Part shown: positions 7,470-15,974 of the stretch, piece after piece | How the letters are laid out: each line of letters begins with the position of its first letter | Numbering within the stretch: the stretch's first letter is position 1 | From: Gammaproteobacteria bacterium UBA7803 | Lineage (GTDB): Bacteria; Pseudomonadota; Gammaproteobacteria; Pseudomonadales; Azotimanducaceae | DNA length: 64,000 bases | Reading direction: 5' to 3' | NCBI GenBank assembly: GCA_002480525.1 | Contig: DLCH01000047.1 | Location: 8,171-72,170, forward strand | Notes under the pieces: model-generated | The model's input: the letters and a program-made list of their open reading frames with translations, nothing else | What the model was told of the DNA's origin: nothing | Database searches by the model: none | Translations under genes and position numbers: made by a program

Positions 7470-10136
7470 TCAGATCAGGCCGCGGCGGATGGCGACCGTG
7501 ACGGCCTCCTGGCGGTTCGACACGCCGAGCTTGTCGAACAGGTTCTTGAGGTGGAATTTCACCGTGTTGACCGACAGCGGCACGACTTCGGCGATTTCCC
7601 GGTTGGAGCGCCCCTGCATCAGGTGGCCGAGCACCTCGCGCTCGCGTCGGCTGAGCGGCCCCTCCGTCTCGGCGACCTCGTCCCGGCGCCCGATCTCGAG
7701 CACGAGTTCCGCCAGAAAGGTGTCCCTCAGACCGTTGCGGCGCCGGCCTTCCGAACGTCGGGTGAGATCCCGCAACACCGGCAGCAGCGCGGTGCCGGCG
7801 TCGATGAACGGGCGCTTGAGCAGCTCGAACAGCGCCGCGGCCAGCGCCTTCTCCAGCACGCCCCTGGCATCCGCGGGCCTGCCGAGCTGCCACAGAGCGA
7901 TGGCGCGCTGGATCGACAGCGCCACGAAGGCACGCAGATGGCGTTGCCCGTAGGCGCGCTCGGTTTCCGGCGCGAGCAGCGTCTCCGCAGCCAGCGGCTG
8001 ATCCTCCGCCAGCCTGACCTGGGCCAGAGCCGCTACGCGCGCCTGACGAAGGCGCAGGTCCGGCACGTCCAGATCGGCTTCCGCCAGGGCCGGTTCGGCA
8101 ACCGGGCACGGCAGCCCGGCCGCCGCCGACACGGCGACGAGGCGCGCCGCCATCAGCTCTCCCAGGTCCGGCAGCGCCCGGGACCGGGTGGTGGCAGACA
8201 CGCGCCTGGCGATGGCTGCCAGCGCATCGCCGTCGCCCCGGGCGGCGGCGACCCTCGCCCCGGTGAAGTAGGCCGCCTCGTACACCTCGGGCCAGGAGTC
8301 GAACTGCTCGATGTGCGGCAGCGCCCGTTCGAGCAGCCGCGCCGCCTCGTGCGCCTGATGCTTCTCGTAGGCCACCTCCGCCAGCAGCGCCCGGCCGATC
8401 GCCGCCAGATCGCTCTCGTCGCCGAAGTGCTCCACGGCGAGGTCGAAGCCTTCGCGGTACAGCGCCTCGGCGTCGCGCAGCCGACCCTGCACGAGGCGCG
8501 CCTGACCCTGGTGGAAGTAGATGAAGGTCTCGCCGTAGACGGACTGCATCTCGCGAAAATGACCGATGGCGCGTTCGCCGACGGCGAAGGCTTCCTCGGC
8601 GCGGCCCAGGCGCGCGTGCATGGCGCACTGCAGGTTGCAGCTCACCGCGCGCATGACGTGATTGTCCACGGGCAGGGGATCGGTCAGCCGCTCGAGCTCC
8701 GCGAGCTGGGATTCCGTGACCTCGCGTCCGGCGTAGCGGTCCAGCAGGCAATCCATGATGTGGAACTCGGCCGCGAGCCCCGAGTCCTTCGTCGCGCCGT
8801 GCAGCCCGGACAAGCGGTCGAGCTTGCGCCTGGCCTGGGCGTGCTCGCCGAGCCGCACGTCGAGATAGATCTCGGCCAGCGCCAGCCGGGGATGGCGCTC
8901 CAGGGCCTCACGCGGAATCACCGCCAGAGCCCGCTCGAAGGCGCCGACGTGGCCGAGCAGCGCGTAGTGCCAGCCGCCCAGCGCTTCCAGCACTTCCGCG
9001 AGGAGCTGCGCATCGCCGCAGGCCAGCGCGTGCTGCACGGCCTCGGTGCTGTGCCCGTGACTCTGGAACCACCGCGCGGCCCTGGCGTGCAGCTCGCTCA
9101 CCGGCGGGCCGCCGCTGCGGCGCAGTCGTTCCTGCAGGAACTCGCTGAACAGCCGGTGGTAGCGGTACCAGGCGCGCTCCCGGTCCAGGCTGTGAACGAA
9201 CAGATCCCGCTGCTCCAGGTGCTCGAGCTGCCGCCAGCAGTCGTTCGAGCCGCACAGTGCAGTGGCCACGTCGCCGTTGACCCGCTCGAGGATCGAGGTC
9301 GACAGCAGCAGCGTCTGGTCCGCCCCACTCAAGCCGTCGAAGACCTGCTCGACGAAGTAGTCGACCAGATCCGACGTCCGGCCGCTGAACTGCTCGAGGG
9401 TCTGGGCCAGGGGCACCCCTTCCTCCAGCCAGCGCCGTACGGCCTGCAGCGCGATCGGCCAGCCTTCGGTCCGCTCGTACAGCGCACCGGCCGCCTCGGC
9501 GGACACCGCTTCACCCGCCGCCTGACCGACGAACGCCGCGATCTCCTCCGGATCGAATCGCAGATCGGACTGGTCCAGCTCCAGCAGCTCGTCGTGGGCC
9601 CGCAGGTCCGCCACCGACAGCGACCGCGGAAACTGACGCGCGCTGATCACCAGATGCAGGTTGGGGGGCAGGGCCTGCTGCAGATAGTCGAGCAGGGCCC
9701 CGACCTCGGGGCATTCGGCCCGGTGGTAATCGTCGATGACGATCGCATGCGGTCCTTCGCTGCGGCCGAGCGCCGTGAGCAGCGCCGAGCTGGCCGCCGC
9801 GGGGCCCGACGCCGAGAAGCCGTGGGGTGAATTCACCAGGTCCACGCCGGCAGCGAACCCGGCACTCTTGCAGGCCTCGATGAGATAGTTGAGGAACTGA
9901 AAGGGATCCGTGTCGTGCTCGTCCAGCGACAGCCACGCCACCGGCACGGCTTGCGCCCGCAGCCGGTCGTGCCATTGCGCCAGCAGTGAACTCTTGCCGT
10001 AGCCGGCGGGCGCGTGCACCACGGCCACACGGGCATCGAGGGCCTCCGACAGCCGCGCGAGCAGCCGCGGCCGCGGCACCGGGTGCCGAAGGCGGACGGA
10101 CGGGGCGAGCTTGGATCGAACGACCCAATCGGTCAT
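7470..10136 (-). CDS. MalT-like LuxR-family transcriptional activator (STAND ATPase)
   Basis: This 888-aa regulator has the MalT architecture: an N-terminal NTPase with Walker A in HAPAGYGKSSL (~residues 40-50) and Walker B-type AIVIDDYHR, a winged-helix/arm region, a long helical TPR-like sensor domain (~400-800), and a C-terminal LuxR helix-turn-helix (SRREREVLGHLMQG, then NREIAEVVPLSVNTVKFHL). In MalT, ATP and an inducer bind the sensor half and trigger oligomerisation on tandem promoter boxes. The gene lies directly upstream of, and co-oriented with, the hydantoinase operon. A GGGTAGGGT motif occurs before both transcription units, suggesting autoregulation plus operon activation. The inducer is unknown but is probably the operon's substrate. 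ATG 10136 opens the conserved N-terminus. Confidence 0.92.
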   Translation of the reverse strand: MTDWVVRSKLAPSVRLRHPVPRPRLLARLSEALDARVAVVHAPAGYGKSSLLAQWHDRLRAQAVPVAWLSLDEHDTDPFQFLNYLIEACKSAGFAAGVDLVNSPHGFSASGPAAASSALLTALGRSEGPHAIVIDDYHRAECPEVGALLDYLQQALPPNLHLVISARQFPRSLSVADLRAHDELLELDQSDLRFDPEEIAAFVGQAAGEAVSAEAAGALYERTEGWPIALQAVRRWLEEGVPLAQTLEQFSGRTSDLVDYFVEQVFDGLSGADQTLLLSTSILERVNGDVATALCGSNDCWRQLEHLEQRDLFVHSLDRERAWYRYHRLFSEFLQERLRRSGGPPVSELHARAARWFQSHGHSTEAVQHALACGDAQLLAEVLEALGGWHYALLGHVGAFERALAVIPREALERHPRLALAEIYLDVRLGEHAQARRKLDRLSGLHGATKDSGLAAEFHIMDCLLDRYAGREVTESQLAELERLTDPLPVDNHVMRAVSCNLQCAMHARLGRAEEAFAVGERAIGHFREMQSVYGETFIYFHQGQARLVQGRLRDAEALYREGFDLAVEHFGDESDLAAIGRALLAEVAYEKHQAHEAARLLERALPHIEQFDSWPEVYEAAYFTGARVAAARGDGDALAAIARRVSATTRSRALPDLGELMAARLVAVSAAAGLPCPVAEPALAEADLDVPDLRLRQARVAALAQVRLAEDQPLAAETLLAPETERAYGQRHLRAFVALSIQRAIALWQLGRPADARGVLEKALAAALFELLKRPFIDAGTALLPVLRDLTRRSEGRRRNGLRDTFLAELVLEIGRRDEVAETEGPLSRREREVLGHLMQGRSNREIAEVVPLSVNTVKFHLKNLFDKLGVSNRQEAVTVAIRRGLI

Positions 10137-10150
10137 GGCACGGCTTCTGA

Positions 10151-10169
10151 ACCCTACCCGGGGTAGGGT
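10151..10169. promoter_or_regulatory. Perfect inverted repeat ACCCTACCC-G-GGGTAGGGT before the LuxR regulator gene
   Basis: A 9+1+9 perfect palindrome sits 15-33 bp upstream of the regulator's ATG, overlapping where the promoter or leader must be. Its half-site is the same GGGTAGGGT found twice as a direct repeat before the hydantoinase operon. The position near the start codon fits autorepression or self-limiting control. A leader hairpin acting on translation is an alternative. Confidence 0.55.
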
Positions 10170-10228
10170 AGTGAATGCTCACGCCGATAGCGAGCCGCCG
10201 GTCGCGGGAGGGCGCTCACCACCGACGG

Positions 10229-11404
10229 CTACAGGCGCCCCACCAGGTGTTCGCCACAGAGTCGAATGCTGTCCATGACGCCCGCATGAGGAATCTGCCC
10301 GAACTGCATCAGACAGAGCAGGCGCGTGCAGCCGATTTCCCGATACCTGCGCATTTTCCGCCTGCACTCGTCGATGTCCCCGATGATCACCGAATCCATC
10401 GTCTCGCAGACCTCGTGCGCCTCCTCCTTCGAGACCGTTTCGCCCAGGGCCATCCGCTTGAGCAGCCTGATGACGGGAATCTCGTCCTTCGAGATCTCCA
10501 GGCTGGTCTGATCGGCGTCCTTGAGGGCCGCCGTCATCTCCGGGGAGTTGGGGTGCATGCCCGACCGGATGGCGTCGTACCAGACCGAGCGGGGCACCTT
10601 GAAGATGATGGGCGCCGCATGCACGTACCACAACGCCGACAGCGCCGCGCCATTCTCGATGGCCGCGCTGCGCGACTCGGCGACGTGAACGAACGTGAAT
10701 ACGCCTTGCTCTTCGTTGCGCCGGCGATAGCTGCAGGGCTCCGACGACGCCAACCCCTCTCGATAGGCTGCGAGCAACTCTCCCATGAACTCCACGGGGC
10801 TGAGCAGCGTCGTGCCCAGCACGCCGACACCGAGTTCTCCCGCCATCCGGAAGGACTCCGGGCTGCCAGCCGTCTGCCACAGACGTGGATGCGGCTTCTG
10901 CAGGGGCTTCGGCAGAACCTCCCGCTCCGGGACCTCGAGGTGCTCGCTATGCCACTCGAACGGCTCATCCGACCACATTCGGGGAATGACCTCGATCGCC
11001 TCCCGAAGCTGATCGCGGGCGCAGTCGGGGTCGACGCCGAACGTCTCCCACTCCTTACCGCCGGACTTCGCCAGCCCCAGCTCGAATCGCCCGCCGCTCA
11101 GCAGATCGAGCGTGGCCGCCCGCTCGGCGACCCGCAGCGGGTGATTGATCCGGAACGGTGCCAGCACACCCGCATGGCCGACTCTGAGTCGTGTCGTATT
11201 CTGCGAGATCGCCGTCAGCACCACCTCTGGAGCCGCGCTGTAGCTGAATTCCAGCGCGCCGTGGTGTTCGACCTGCCACCACGTATCGAAGCCGTGCGCG
11301 TCGGCCGCGCGGGCCTGGTCCAGGGTTTCCTGGAACAACGTGCGCTCGTGATCCGGCCGCCACGGCTTGGATTTCTGAATCTCACAGAAGATGTCGAGCT
11401 TCAT
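10229..11404 (-). CDS. LLM-class flavin-dependent oxidoreductase (bacterial luciferase family)
   Basis: This 391-aa flavin monooxygenase-type protein of the luciferase-like superfamily starts with KLDIFCEIQKS and carries the QVEHHGALEFS segment typical of the luciferase alpha-like group, RVGHAGVLAPFRINHPLRVAE in pieces around residues 80-100, and a GRFELGLAKSGG flavin-site loop. Such enzymes use reduced FMN and O2 to attack ketones, long-chain aldehydes or organosulfur compounds. I chose the ATG at 11404 because AGGAG lies 8 bp upstream; ATG 11410 would leave only 2 bp. A predicted TetR operator at 11425-11440 lies just upstream, so it is probably co-regulated with, but separately promoted from, the cyclase/VOC/receptor operon to its right. 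Confidence 0.88.
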   Translation of the reverse strand: MKLDIFCEIQKSKPWRPDHERTLFQETLDQARAADAHGFDTWWQVEHHGALEFSYSAAPEVVLTAISQNTTRLRVGHAGVLAPFRINHPLRVAERAATLDLLSGGRFELGLAKSGGKEWETFGVDPDCARDQLREAIEVIPRMWSDEPFEWHSEHLEVPEREVLPKPLQKPHPRLWQTAGSPESFRMAGELGVGVLGTTLLSPVEFMGELLAAYREGLASSEPCSYRRRNEEQGVFTFVHVAESRSAAIENGAALSALWYVHAAPIIFKVPRSVWYDAIRSGMHPNSPEMTAALKDADQTSLEISKDEIPVIRLLKRMALGETVSKEEAHEVCETMDSVIIGDIDECRRKMRRYREIGCTRLLCLMQFGQIPHAGVMDSIRLCGEHLVGRL

Positions 11405-11424
11405 CGCCATTACTCCTTTTTTGG

Positions 11425-11440
11425 AGAACACTCGTTATAT
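11425..11440. promoter_or_regulatory. Predicted TetR operator, copy a (AGAACACTCGTTATAT)
   Basis: This site matches the copy at the receptor promoter (read ATATCACGGGTTATAT on the minus strand) at 12 of 16 positions, including the whole GTTATAT half. It lies 21-36 bp upstream of the LLM oxidoreductase start. It is the weakest of the three copies; its left half is degenerate. Confidence 0.5.
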
Positions 11441-11479
11441 TTAAGTCCGCCGTCGCGAATCCGCGCCCGCCAGGCCCGA

Positions 11480-12436
11480 TCAGAAAATCGCCAGAGGATT
11501 GACTGGAGAGCCGGTACCGCCGACGACCCGCAGGGGCGAGGCGCAGAACAGGAACGAATAGCGCCCTCGCTGACGGCAGGCGGCCGTGACACCGCTCAGG
11601 TCCAGGTTGTCGAAGAGATGAACGCCCATGCCGACCAGGCAGCACATGTGCAGCGGCATGGCCCAACCTTCGATGGTCGCGGACGGCAACGGATCGTTGA
11701 CGCCGTCCCCGCACAGCACGCTGATGCCGCGCTCGTGCAGGAGCGGCGCACAGCGGGCGGACAGCCCGGCCAGCCCCACCGTCTGGGTGTCCCAGGGGCC
11801 GTGCACCGCCCGCCGCTCGAACCTGCCCGTCGCCACCATCAGGATGTCGCCTTCCTCCACGGTGACGCCCTGAGCCTCCTCGCATCGCAGCAGCTCGTCT
11901 GGCTCGATCACGGCGTCCGGCTCGAGCCACTCGACGCCGCGCAGGGCCGGCACGTCCAGCAGCACGCCGCGGCCGACGATACCGTCGCGGGCGACCATGA
12001 TGTCGTTGTGCCGGGCGCCCGTGCTCTTGACGTCGAGCGCGTCGCGATCGTTGTACATGCGGCCGTCGACGAACACGTGGCAGAGCGCATCGATGTGACT
12101 GCAGGCCATGCCGTGGTAGTTGATGCCGATGTAGTCCAGGGCCGTCTCCAGGCCCGGAACACCGTGGTCCTTTCTCGCGTCCCCCGCCATCACCATCATG
12201 TGGTGGGCGGGATAGAGATTGTCCGGCGCGATCTGAACCGGAAAGTCCGCCGCCAGGCTGACGGTGCAGCCGTCCTGGACGAGCGCTGCCGCATCCCGAA
12301 CCCGCGCCGGCGTGAGCAGGTTCAGCGCCCCCGCCTCGTCGTCGCCACCCCAGCGCCCCCAGTTCTTGACCTGGTCGAATATCCGCCACAGCTCGTCGGA
12401 CGAGACCGGTGCGACGTTGGACGGCCCAGCCGTCAC
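11480..12436 (-). CDS. Cyclase-family metal-dependent hydrolase (kynurenine formamidase-like)
   Basis: This 318-aa member of the PF04199 cyclase family includes bacterial kynurenine formamidases, isatin hydrolases and polyketide cyclases. The metal motif HGMACSHIDALCH (residues 108-120) corresponds to the family's HxGTHxDxxxH, with predicted ligands H114, D116 and H120; a later HERGISVLCGDGVND region fits the C-terminal active-site loop. The reaction is probably hydrolysis of a cyclic or acyl-amide bond in the local catabolic pathway. It begins with GTG and overlaps the upstream VOC gene by 4 bp (GTGA), so the two are translationally coupled. The intergenic space downstream holds the operator of the LLM gene. 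Confidence 0.85.
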   Translation of the reverse strand: MTAGPSNVAPVSSDELWRIFDQVKNWGRWGGDDEAGALNLLTPARVRDAAALVQDGCTVSLAADFPVQIAPDNLYPAHHMMVMAGDARKDHGVPGLETALDYIGINYHGMACSHIDALCHVFVDGRMYNDRDALDVKSTGARHNDIMVARDGIVGRGVLLDVPALRGVEWLEPDAVIEPDELLRCEEAQGVTVEEGDILMVATGRFERRAVHGPWDTQTVGLAGLSARCAPLLHERGISVLCGDGVNDPLPSATIEGWAMPLHMCCLVGMGVHLFDNLDLSGVTAACRQRGRYSFLFCASPLRVVGGTGSPVNPLAIF

Positions 12437-12948
12437 GATCGCGCTCCCAGCGCCTTGTTGGCCTGGCTGTGGCGCACGCCCGGCTCGAGTTCCATGAACT
12501 CCACGATGGTCCCGTCCGGGTCCTTCATGCAGCAGACGCCGATGATCCCGAGTTCCGGAAACGGCCCGGTGAACTCGTTGGTGAACGGAAAGCCTTCGGC
12601 CCGCAGCTCGTCGTAGAGCGCGCGGACGCTGGTCGCGCGGAACGCGAGGATACGCGGCACCCGCATGTCTTCGGGCACCGACTGATCCCAGGCGTCGCTA
12701 TCCGGTTCGAGCCAGCGGATGAGATCCAGCATCGGCCCGTTCTCGTCCCGTTCGAGCACCATAAGCACGCCCTGCCCCTGGGCGACCCGCATGCCGAAGT
12801 TGGTCGCCACGAAGTCCGGCCAGTGGACGTGGCGACGGTCATCCAGAACCCGGAAACCGATCCGCTCGTAGAATGCGATGCTGCGATCCAGATCGGTGAC
12901 GTTGACCACCGTGTGGTACATGGAATCGACTGTCCATTCGGCTGCCAT
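12433..12948 (-). CDS. VOC family protein (glyoxalase/extradiol-dioxygenase fold)
   Basis: This 171-aa protein has the paired beta-alpha-beta-beta-beta modules of the vicinal oxygen chelate superfamily: YHTVVNVTDLDRSIAFYERIGF opens the first module (residues ~11-32), and CCMKDPDGTIVEFMELEPG closes the second with the usual DPDG and Glu ligand. It may act as an isomerase, epimerase, lyase or ring-cleavage dioxygenase; sequence alone does not decide. It is paralogous to the VOC protein at 18644-19105 (LDLIRWLEP versus IDLLQWLDP; DPDGTIVEFME versus DPDGTVLELVE). It starts 12 bp downstream of the receptor gene with a good GGGAGG Shine-Dalgarno and is coupled to the cyclase-family hydrolase that follows. 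Confidence 0.85.
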   Translation of the reverse strand: MAAEWTVDSMYHTVVNVTDLDRSIAFYERIGFRVLDDRRHVHWPDFVATNFGMRVAQGQGVLMVLERDENGPMLDLIRWLEPDSDAWDQSVPEDMRVPRILAFRATSVRALYDELRAEGFPFTNEFTGPFPELGIIGVCCMKDPDGTIVEFMELEPGVRHSQANKALGARS

Positions 12949-12960
12949 GTGGACCTCCCC

Positions 12961-15135
12961 TCAGTAGCTCCAGCTCATCCGCAGGCCGTACATGCGCGGC
13001 GGATAGAGCGTCACGTTGTTGGGATAGCCCAGAGAACCGGAACCCAGTGCCAGGTTCTGGACGATGTCGTCGTCCTCGATGTTGTCGACGAACGCCTGCA
13101 TCGACCAGCGCCCGTCGAGACTGTCCCACGTCAGCCGCGCATTGGTGCGGTGATAGGCATCCTGCTTGTCCCGGTCCAGATTCTGAGGTCGAAGGTAGGT
13201 GTCGTCCTGCCAGTAGTAGTCGACCCGCGGCGTCAGAGTGCCGTACTCGCCGAGAGAGAACGCATACTGCACGCCGATGCTGAACGAGGATTCAGGGGCA
13301 CGATTCGGCCGGTTGCCGGACAGGTCCTGGGGACCGAGCGCAGGGAAGATGTCATCGATCGTGACGTAGCCATCGAGCTCGGCATCGAGCCAGGTGAGCT
13401 GCGCGTTGAGCAGCAGGCCGTCCACCGGTTCCGCCAGAAGCTCGATCTCCGCACCCTGAATGTCGGCATTCGAGGCATTGTCTATGCGCGCCCCGAAGGC
13501 CTCGAGCAGGAAGAGCTGCAGGTCCTTGTAGTCGTAATAGAACGCCGCCGCGTTCACTTGATAGCGGCCGCCGAACTGCGACTTCGCACCGATCTCGTAG
13601 GCGATGATCGTCTCCGGGTCGTACTCGCCCGGGAAGTTGCCGACCAGCACCCCGCCCGACTTGTAGCCGCGGGACACGCTGCCGTAGAGCATGGTGTCTT
13701 CCACCGGATAGTACTGCGCCACGAGCTCCCAGGTGACTTCCGTCCATTCCTCGTCGACGTCCTTGGCCAGATCTACGCCGAACTCGGGGATCTGCTGGAA
13801 GTCGTCGCCCTTTTTTTCGTCCCGCGTCCAGCGTACGCCGGCAGTCAGAACCAACGGCAGGTCGGAACCGCTCGAGGCTGCGAAGTCGTAGCTGACGTTC
13901 GCGAACGGCGCGACGGACGTGGTGGTGTAGTTACCACCGTTCATGAAGGTGAACACGTCCACGTCCTGGAAGAAGTACTCGATGCGCACTTCCTCCTCGA
14001 AGTAGAACAGACCGAGGATGGCCTGCCACGGCCCGTCGAAGTCACTGACGAGCTGAAACTCCTGAACCCACTGGTCCGTATCGTCGTGCCAGCGCTGCGT
14101 CGATATGGGCAGGTCGGAATTGTCGTGGTCGATGAGGGTCCGATACTCCAGTTCCCCGTAGGACGTCAGCGACGAGAATCCCCATCGCTCACCCTGCCAG
14201 GAGATCTTCATCGAGTAGATGTCCTGCCGGAGATCGAAGCTCTCGGGGAAGTCCTCCACGATGGTCCGCACGTCGTCGGCATTCGGCGTGGCGTCGGCGA
14301 ACCTCGGCTGATCGGGAATACCCCGGCTGAGCTGGCCGGGCAATGACAGCGTGGTGAAGCCACGCAGCCCCTGATCTTCGAACTTCTGCGCCATCAGCAG
14401 AACGCTGGTCGCCTCGTTCGGCGTCAGCAGGAGCTGCGCGCGGACAGAGCGGGCGTCCTCCGACCCCAGATCCTCGCAGGACGGGCAGATCGACTCGTCC
14501 ACCAGATTGTCGATGTAGCCGTCCCGCTCGTTCGAGAAACCGGAGATGCGCGCCATCAGCCGGTCCTCGATGATCGTGCCTCCGATGGCGAAGCGCCCCT
14601 GGGTCCGCCCGTAGTTGCCGAACAGGACGTCGGCGACCGCGTCGAACTCGCTGGTCGGCTTCTTCGTCACCACGTTGATCGAACCGCCGGTGGCGTTACG
14701 TCCGTAGAGCGTGCCCTGAGGCCCCCGCAGCACCTCCACCCGCTCGACGTCCCAGAGGTCAGCCAGGGCGGAGCCCGGCCGCCCGAGATAGACCCCGTCG
14801 AGGTGGTACGCCACGCCCGGGTCGCCTCCGGCGGTCACGTTCTCGTTGCCGATGCCGCGAATCGCGATCTGCGCGATGCCGGCCTGGCCCGGCTCGCTGT
14901 AGTAGAAGTTGGGAACGTGAAAATGCAGATCCTCGGTGTCCTCGATTCCCCGGGCCAGCATGACCTCCTCCGAGAACGCCGTGATCGACAGTGCCGTGTC
15001 CTGAACCGTGCTCTCACGACGTTCCGCCGTGACGACGATTTCCTCCAGAAACGTCTCGCCCGGTGCCGAAGCGGCCAGCGACGCCCCGGACAAAACCCAC
15101 AGAACAGCACCACCCATCCAATGGTTAACCGCCAT
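12961..15135 (-). CDS. TonB-dependent outer-membrane receptor (TetR-controlled operon)
   Basis: This 724-aa receptor has a signal peptide (~1-25), an EEIVVTAERRESTVQD TonB-box/plug start at ~31-46, the plug motif LRGPQGTLYGRNATGGSIN, barrel strands throughout and a terminal aromatic strand (YGLRMSWSY). It is the first gene of a receptor-VOC-cyclase operon and has GGGAGGGGAG before its ATG. A strong 16-bp operator candidate lies 72-87 bp upstream, matching the site in front of the TetR gene at 15258-15857. It is likely the uptake route for the compound degraded by the local LLM, VOC and cyclase enzymes. It is similar in kind, though not identical, to the receptor at 1722-3875. Confidence 0.93.
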   Translation of the reverse strand: MAVNHWMGGAVLWVLSGASLAASAPGETFLEEIVVTAERRESTVQDTALSITAFSEEVMLARGIEDTEDLHFHVPNFYYSEPGQAGIAQIAIRGIGNENVTAGGDPGVAYHLDGVYLGRPGSALADLWDVERVEVLRGPQGTLYGRNATGGSINVVTKKPTSEFDAVADVLFGNYGRTQGRFAIGGTIIEDRLMARISGFSNERDGYIDNLVDESICPSCEDLGSEDARSVRAQLLLTPNEATSVLLMAQKFEDQGLRGFTTLSLPGQLSRGIPDQPRFADATPNADDVRTIVEDFPESFDLRQDIYSMKISWQGERWGFSSLTSYGELEYRTLIDHDNSDLPISTQRWHDDTDQWVQEFQLVSDFDGPWQAILGLFYFEEEVRIEYFFQDVDVFTFMNGGNYTTTSVAPFANVSYDFAASSGSDLPLVLTAGVRWTRDEKKGDDFQQIPEFGVDLAKDVDEEWTEVTWELVAQYYPVEDTMLYGSVSRGYKSGGVLVGNFPGEYDPETIIAYEIGAKSQFGGRYQVNAAAFYYDYKDLQLFLLEAFGARIDNASNADIQGAEIELLAEPVDGLLLNAQLTWLDAELDGYVTIDDIFPALGPQDLSGNRPNRAPESSFSIGVQYAFSLGEYGTLTPRVDYYWQDDTYLRPQNLDRDKQDAYHRTNARLTWDSLDGRWSMQAFVDNIEDDDIVQNLALGSGSLGYPNNVTLYPPRMYGLRMSWSY

Positions 15136-15206
15136 GGTCTCTCCCCTCCCAGTAGCTCGATACCACCCGAACGGCGCCCGGGTGCCGGTTACTGCTAACG
15201 CGTGTT

Positions 15207-15222
15207 ATATAACCCGTGATAT
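15207..15222. promoter_or_regulatory. Predicted TetR operator, copy b (minus strand ATATCACGGGTTATAT)
   Basis: This imperfect palindrome lies 72-87 bp upstream of the receptor ATG and overlaps a perfect GTTATATAAC palindrome at 15205-15214. It agrees with copy c in front of the TetR gene at 13 of 16 positions. An adjacent AT-rich segment could supply the promoter -10 region, so repressor binding would block transcription of the receptor-VOC-cyclase operon. Confidence 0.62.
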
Positions 15223-15257
15223 TTAAAAGTCAACGGCGGAGCACGCCGGGTTGGGCA

Positions 15258-15857
15258 TCAAGCGGAAGGGGACGCGAGGCGTCTCAGGTACTCGTCGATC
15301 AGGCGAAGCTGCCGGTTCTCGCTGATGGACCGGCCATGGACGATGATCTGAATGGCCATGCCTTCGACCAGCGAGGCGATGAGGTCGACCTCGTCCGCGA
15401 CGTTGATGGCCGGGTCGATCTCTCCCGCCTCGACCGCCTGACCCAGGGCGCGTCTGAGACGGCGATGCCACTCGCTGATACGGTTGGACTGCTCCCGCGT
15501 GACGGCACCGTCGGCCACCGACTCGTCCCAGAAAGCGATCCAGATCCGCCAGTTGCCGCGGCGGCGGTCATCGGCCGGCAGCACCTCGACCAGCAGCGCC
15601 TTCAACAGGGCGAGGCCCTGGAACGCCTTCTCGTCGTCGCGCATGCGCCGCCGGACATCCTGGGCTGCGTGGTTGTGGGCATGGAGAAGAACGTCCTGCT
15701 TGTTCTTGAAGTAGTGCACCACCATGCCGGTGGTGCAGCCGGCCTGACGGGCGATCGCCCGCATGGTGGCGTTGCCGATCCCATGGTTGGCGATGACCTC
15801 GTAGGCGGCTCTGGCAATGGTGGAACGCTTCTCGTCCTGGTCGACGACTCTGGGCAC
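15258..15857 (-). CDS. TetR/AcrR family regulator, BetI-like
   Basis: This 199-aa repressor has an N-terminal HTH (KRSTIARAAYEVIANHG, then ATMRAIARQAGCTTGMVVHYF, residues ~10-48) and an all-helical ligand domain of BetI type. An open frame runs upstream to 15953, but I chose GTG 15857 because GGAG lies 5 bp before it, the homologous family begins (V)PKVVDxxxR at this point, and the predicted operator at 15880-15895 would otherwise be inside the gene. It is co-oriented with and upstream of the receptor operon. Matching operator candidates before itself, the receptor and the LLM gene suggest it represses all three until a pathway metabolite binds. Confidence 0.87.
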   Translation of the reverse strand: MPRVVDQDEKRSTIARAAYEVIANHGIGNATMRAIARQAGCTTGMVVHYFKNKQDVLLHAHNHAAQDVRRRMRDDEKAFQGLALLKALLVEVLPADDRRRGNWRIWIAFWDESVADGAVTREQSNRISEWHRRLRRALGQAVEAGEIDPAINVADEVDLIASLVEGMAIQIIVHGRSISENRQLRLIDEYLRRLASPSA

Positions 15858-15879
15858 CTGGGCTCCATACGATCGAAGG

Positions 15880-15895
15880 ATATCGGGCGTTATAT
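15880..15895. promoter_or_regulatory. Predicted TetR operator, copy c (ATATCGGGCGTTATAT), autoregulatory
   Basis: This 16-mer has ATAT ends in inverted orientation and lies 23-38 bp upstream of the TetR GTG start. It matches the operator before the receptor gene at 13 of 16 positions. TetR regulators usually bind their own promoter, so the position is as expected. Confidence 0.6.
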
Positions 15896-15974
15896 GTTCC
15901 GAGCCTGCCGCTGTCCACACGGGAATCCACGGACCGGCACGTCGGACGTCCACTGCTGACGCCGCTGGCGGAGT

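Noticed and set aside
5983..8751. 922-codon minus-strand frame spanning the hydantoinase and LuxR genes
   Set aside because: Arg/Gly-rich frame-shifted shadow of two real genes with complete motifs in their own frames.
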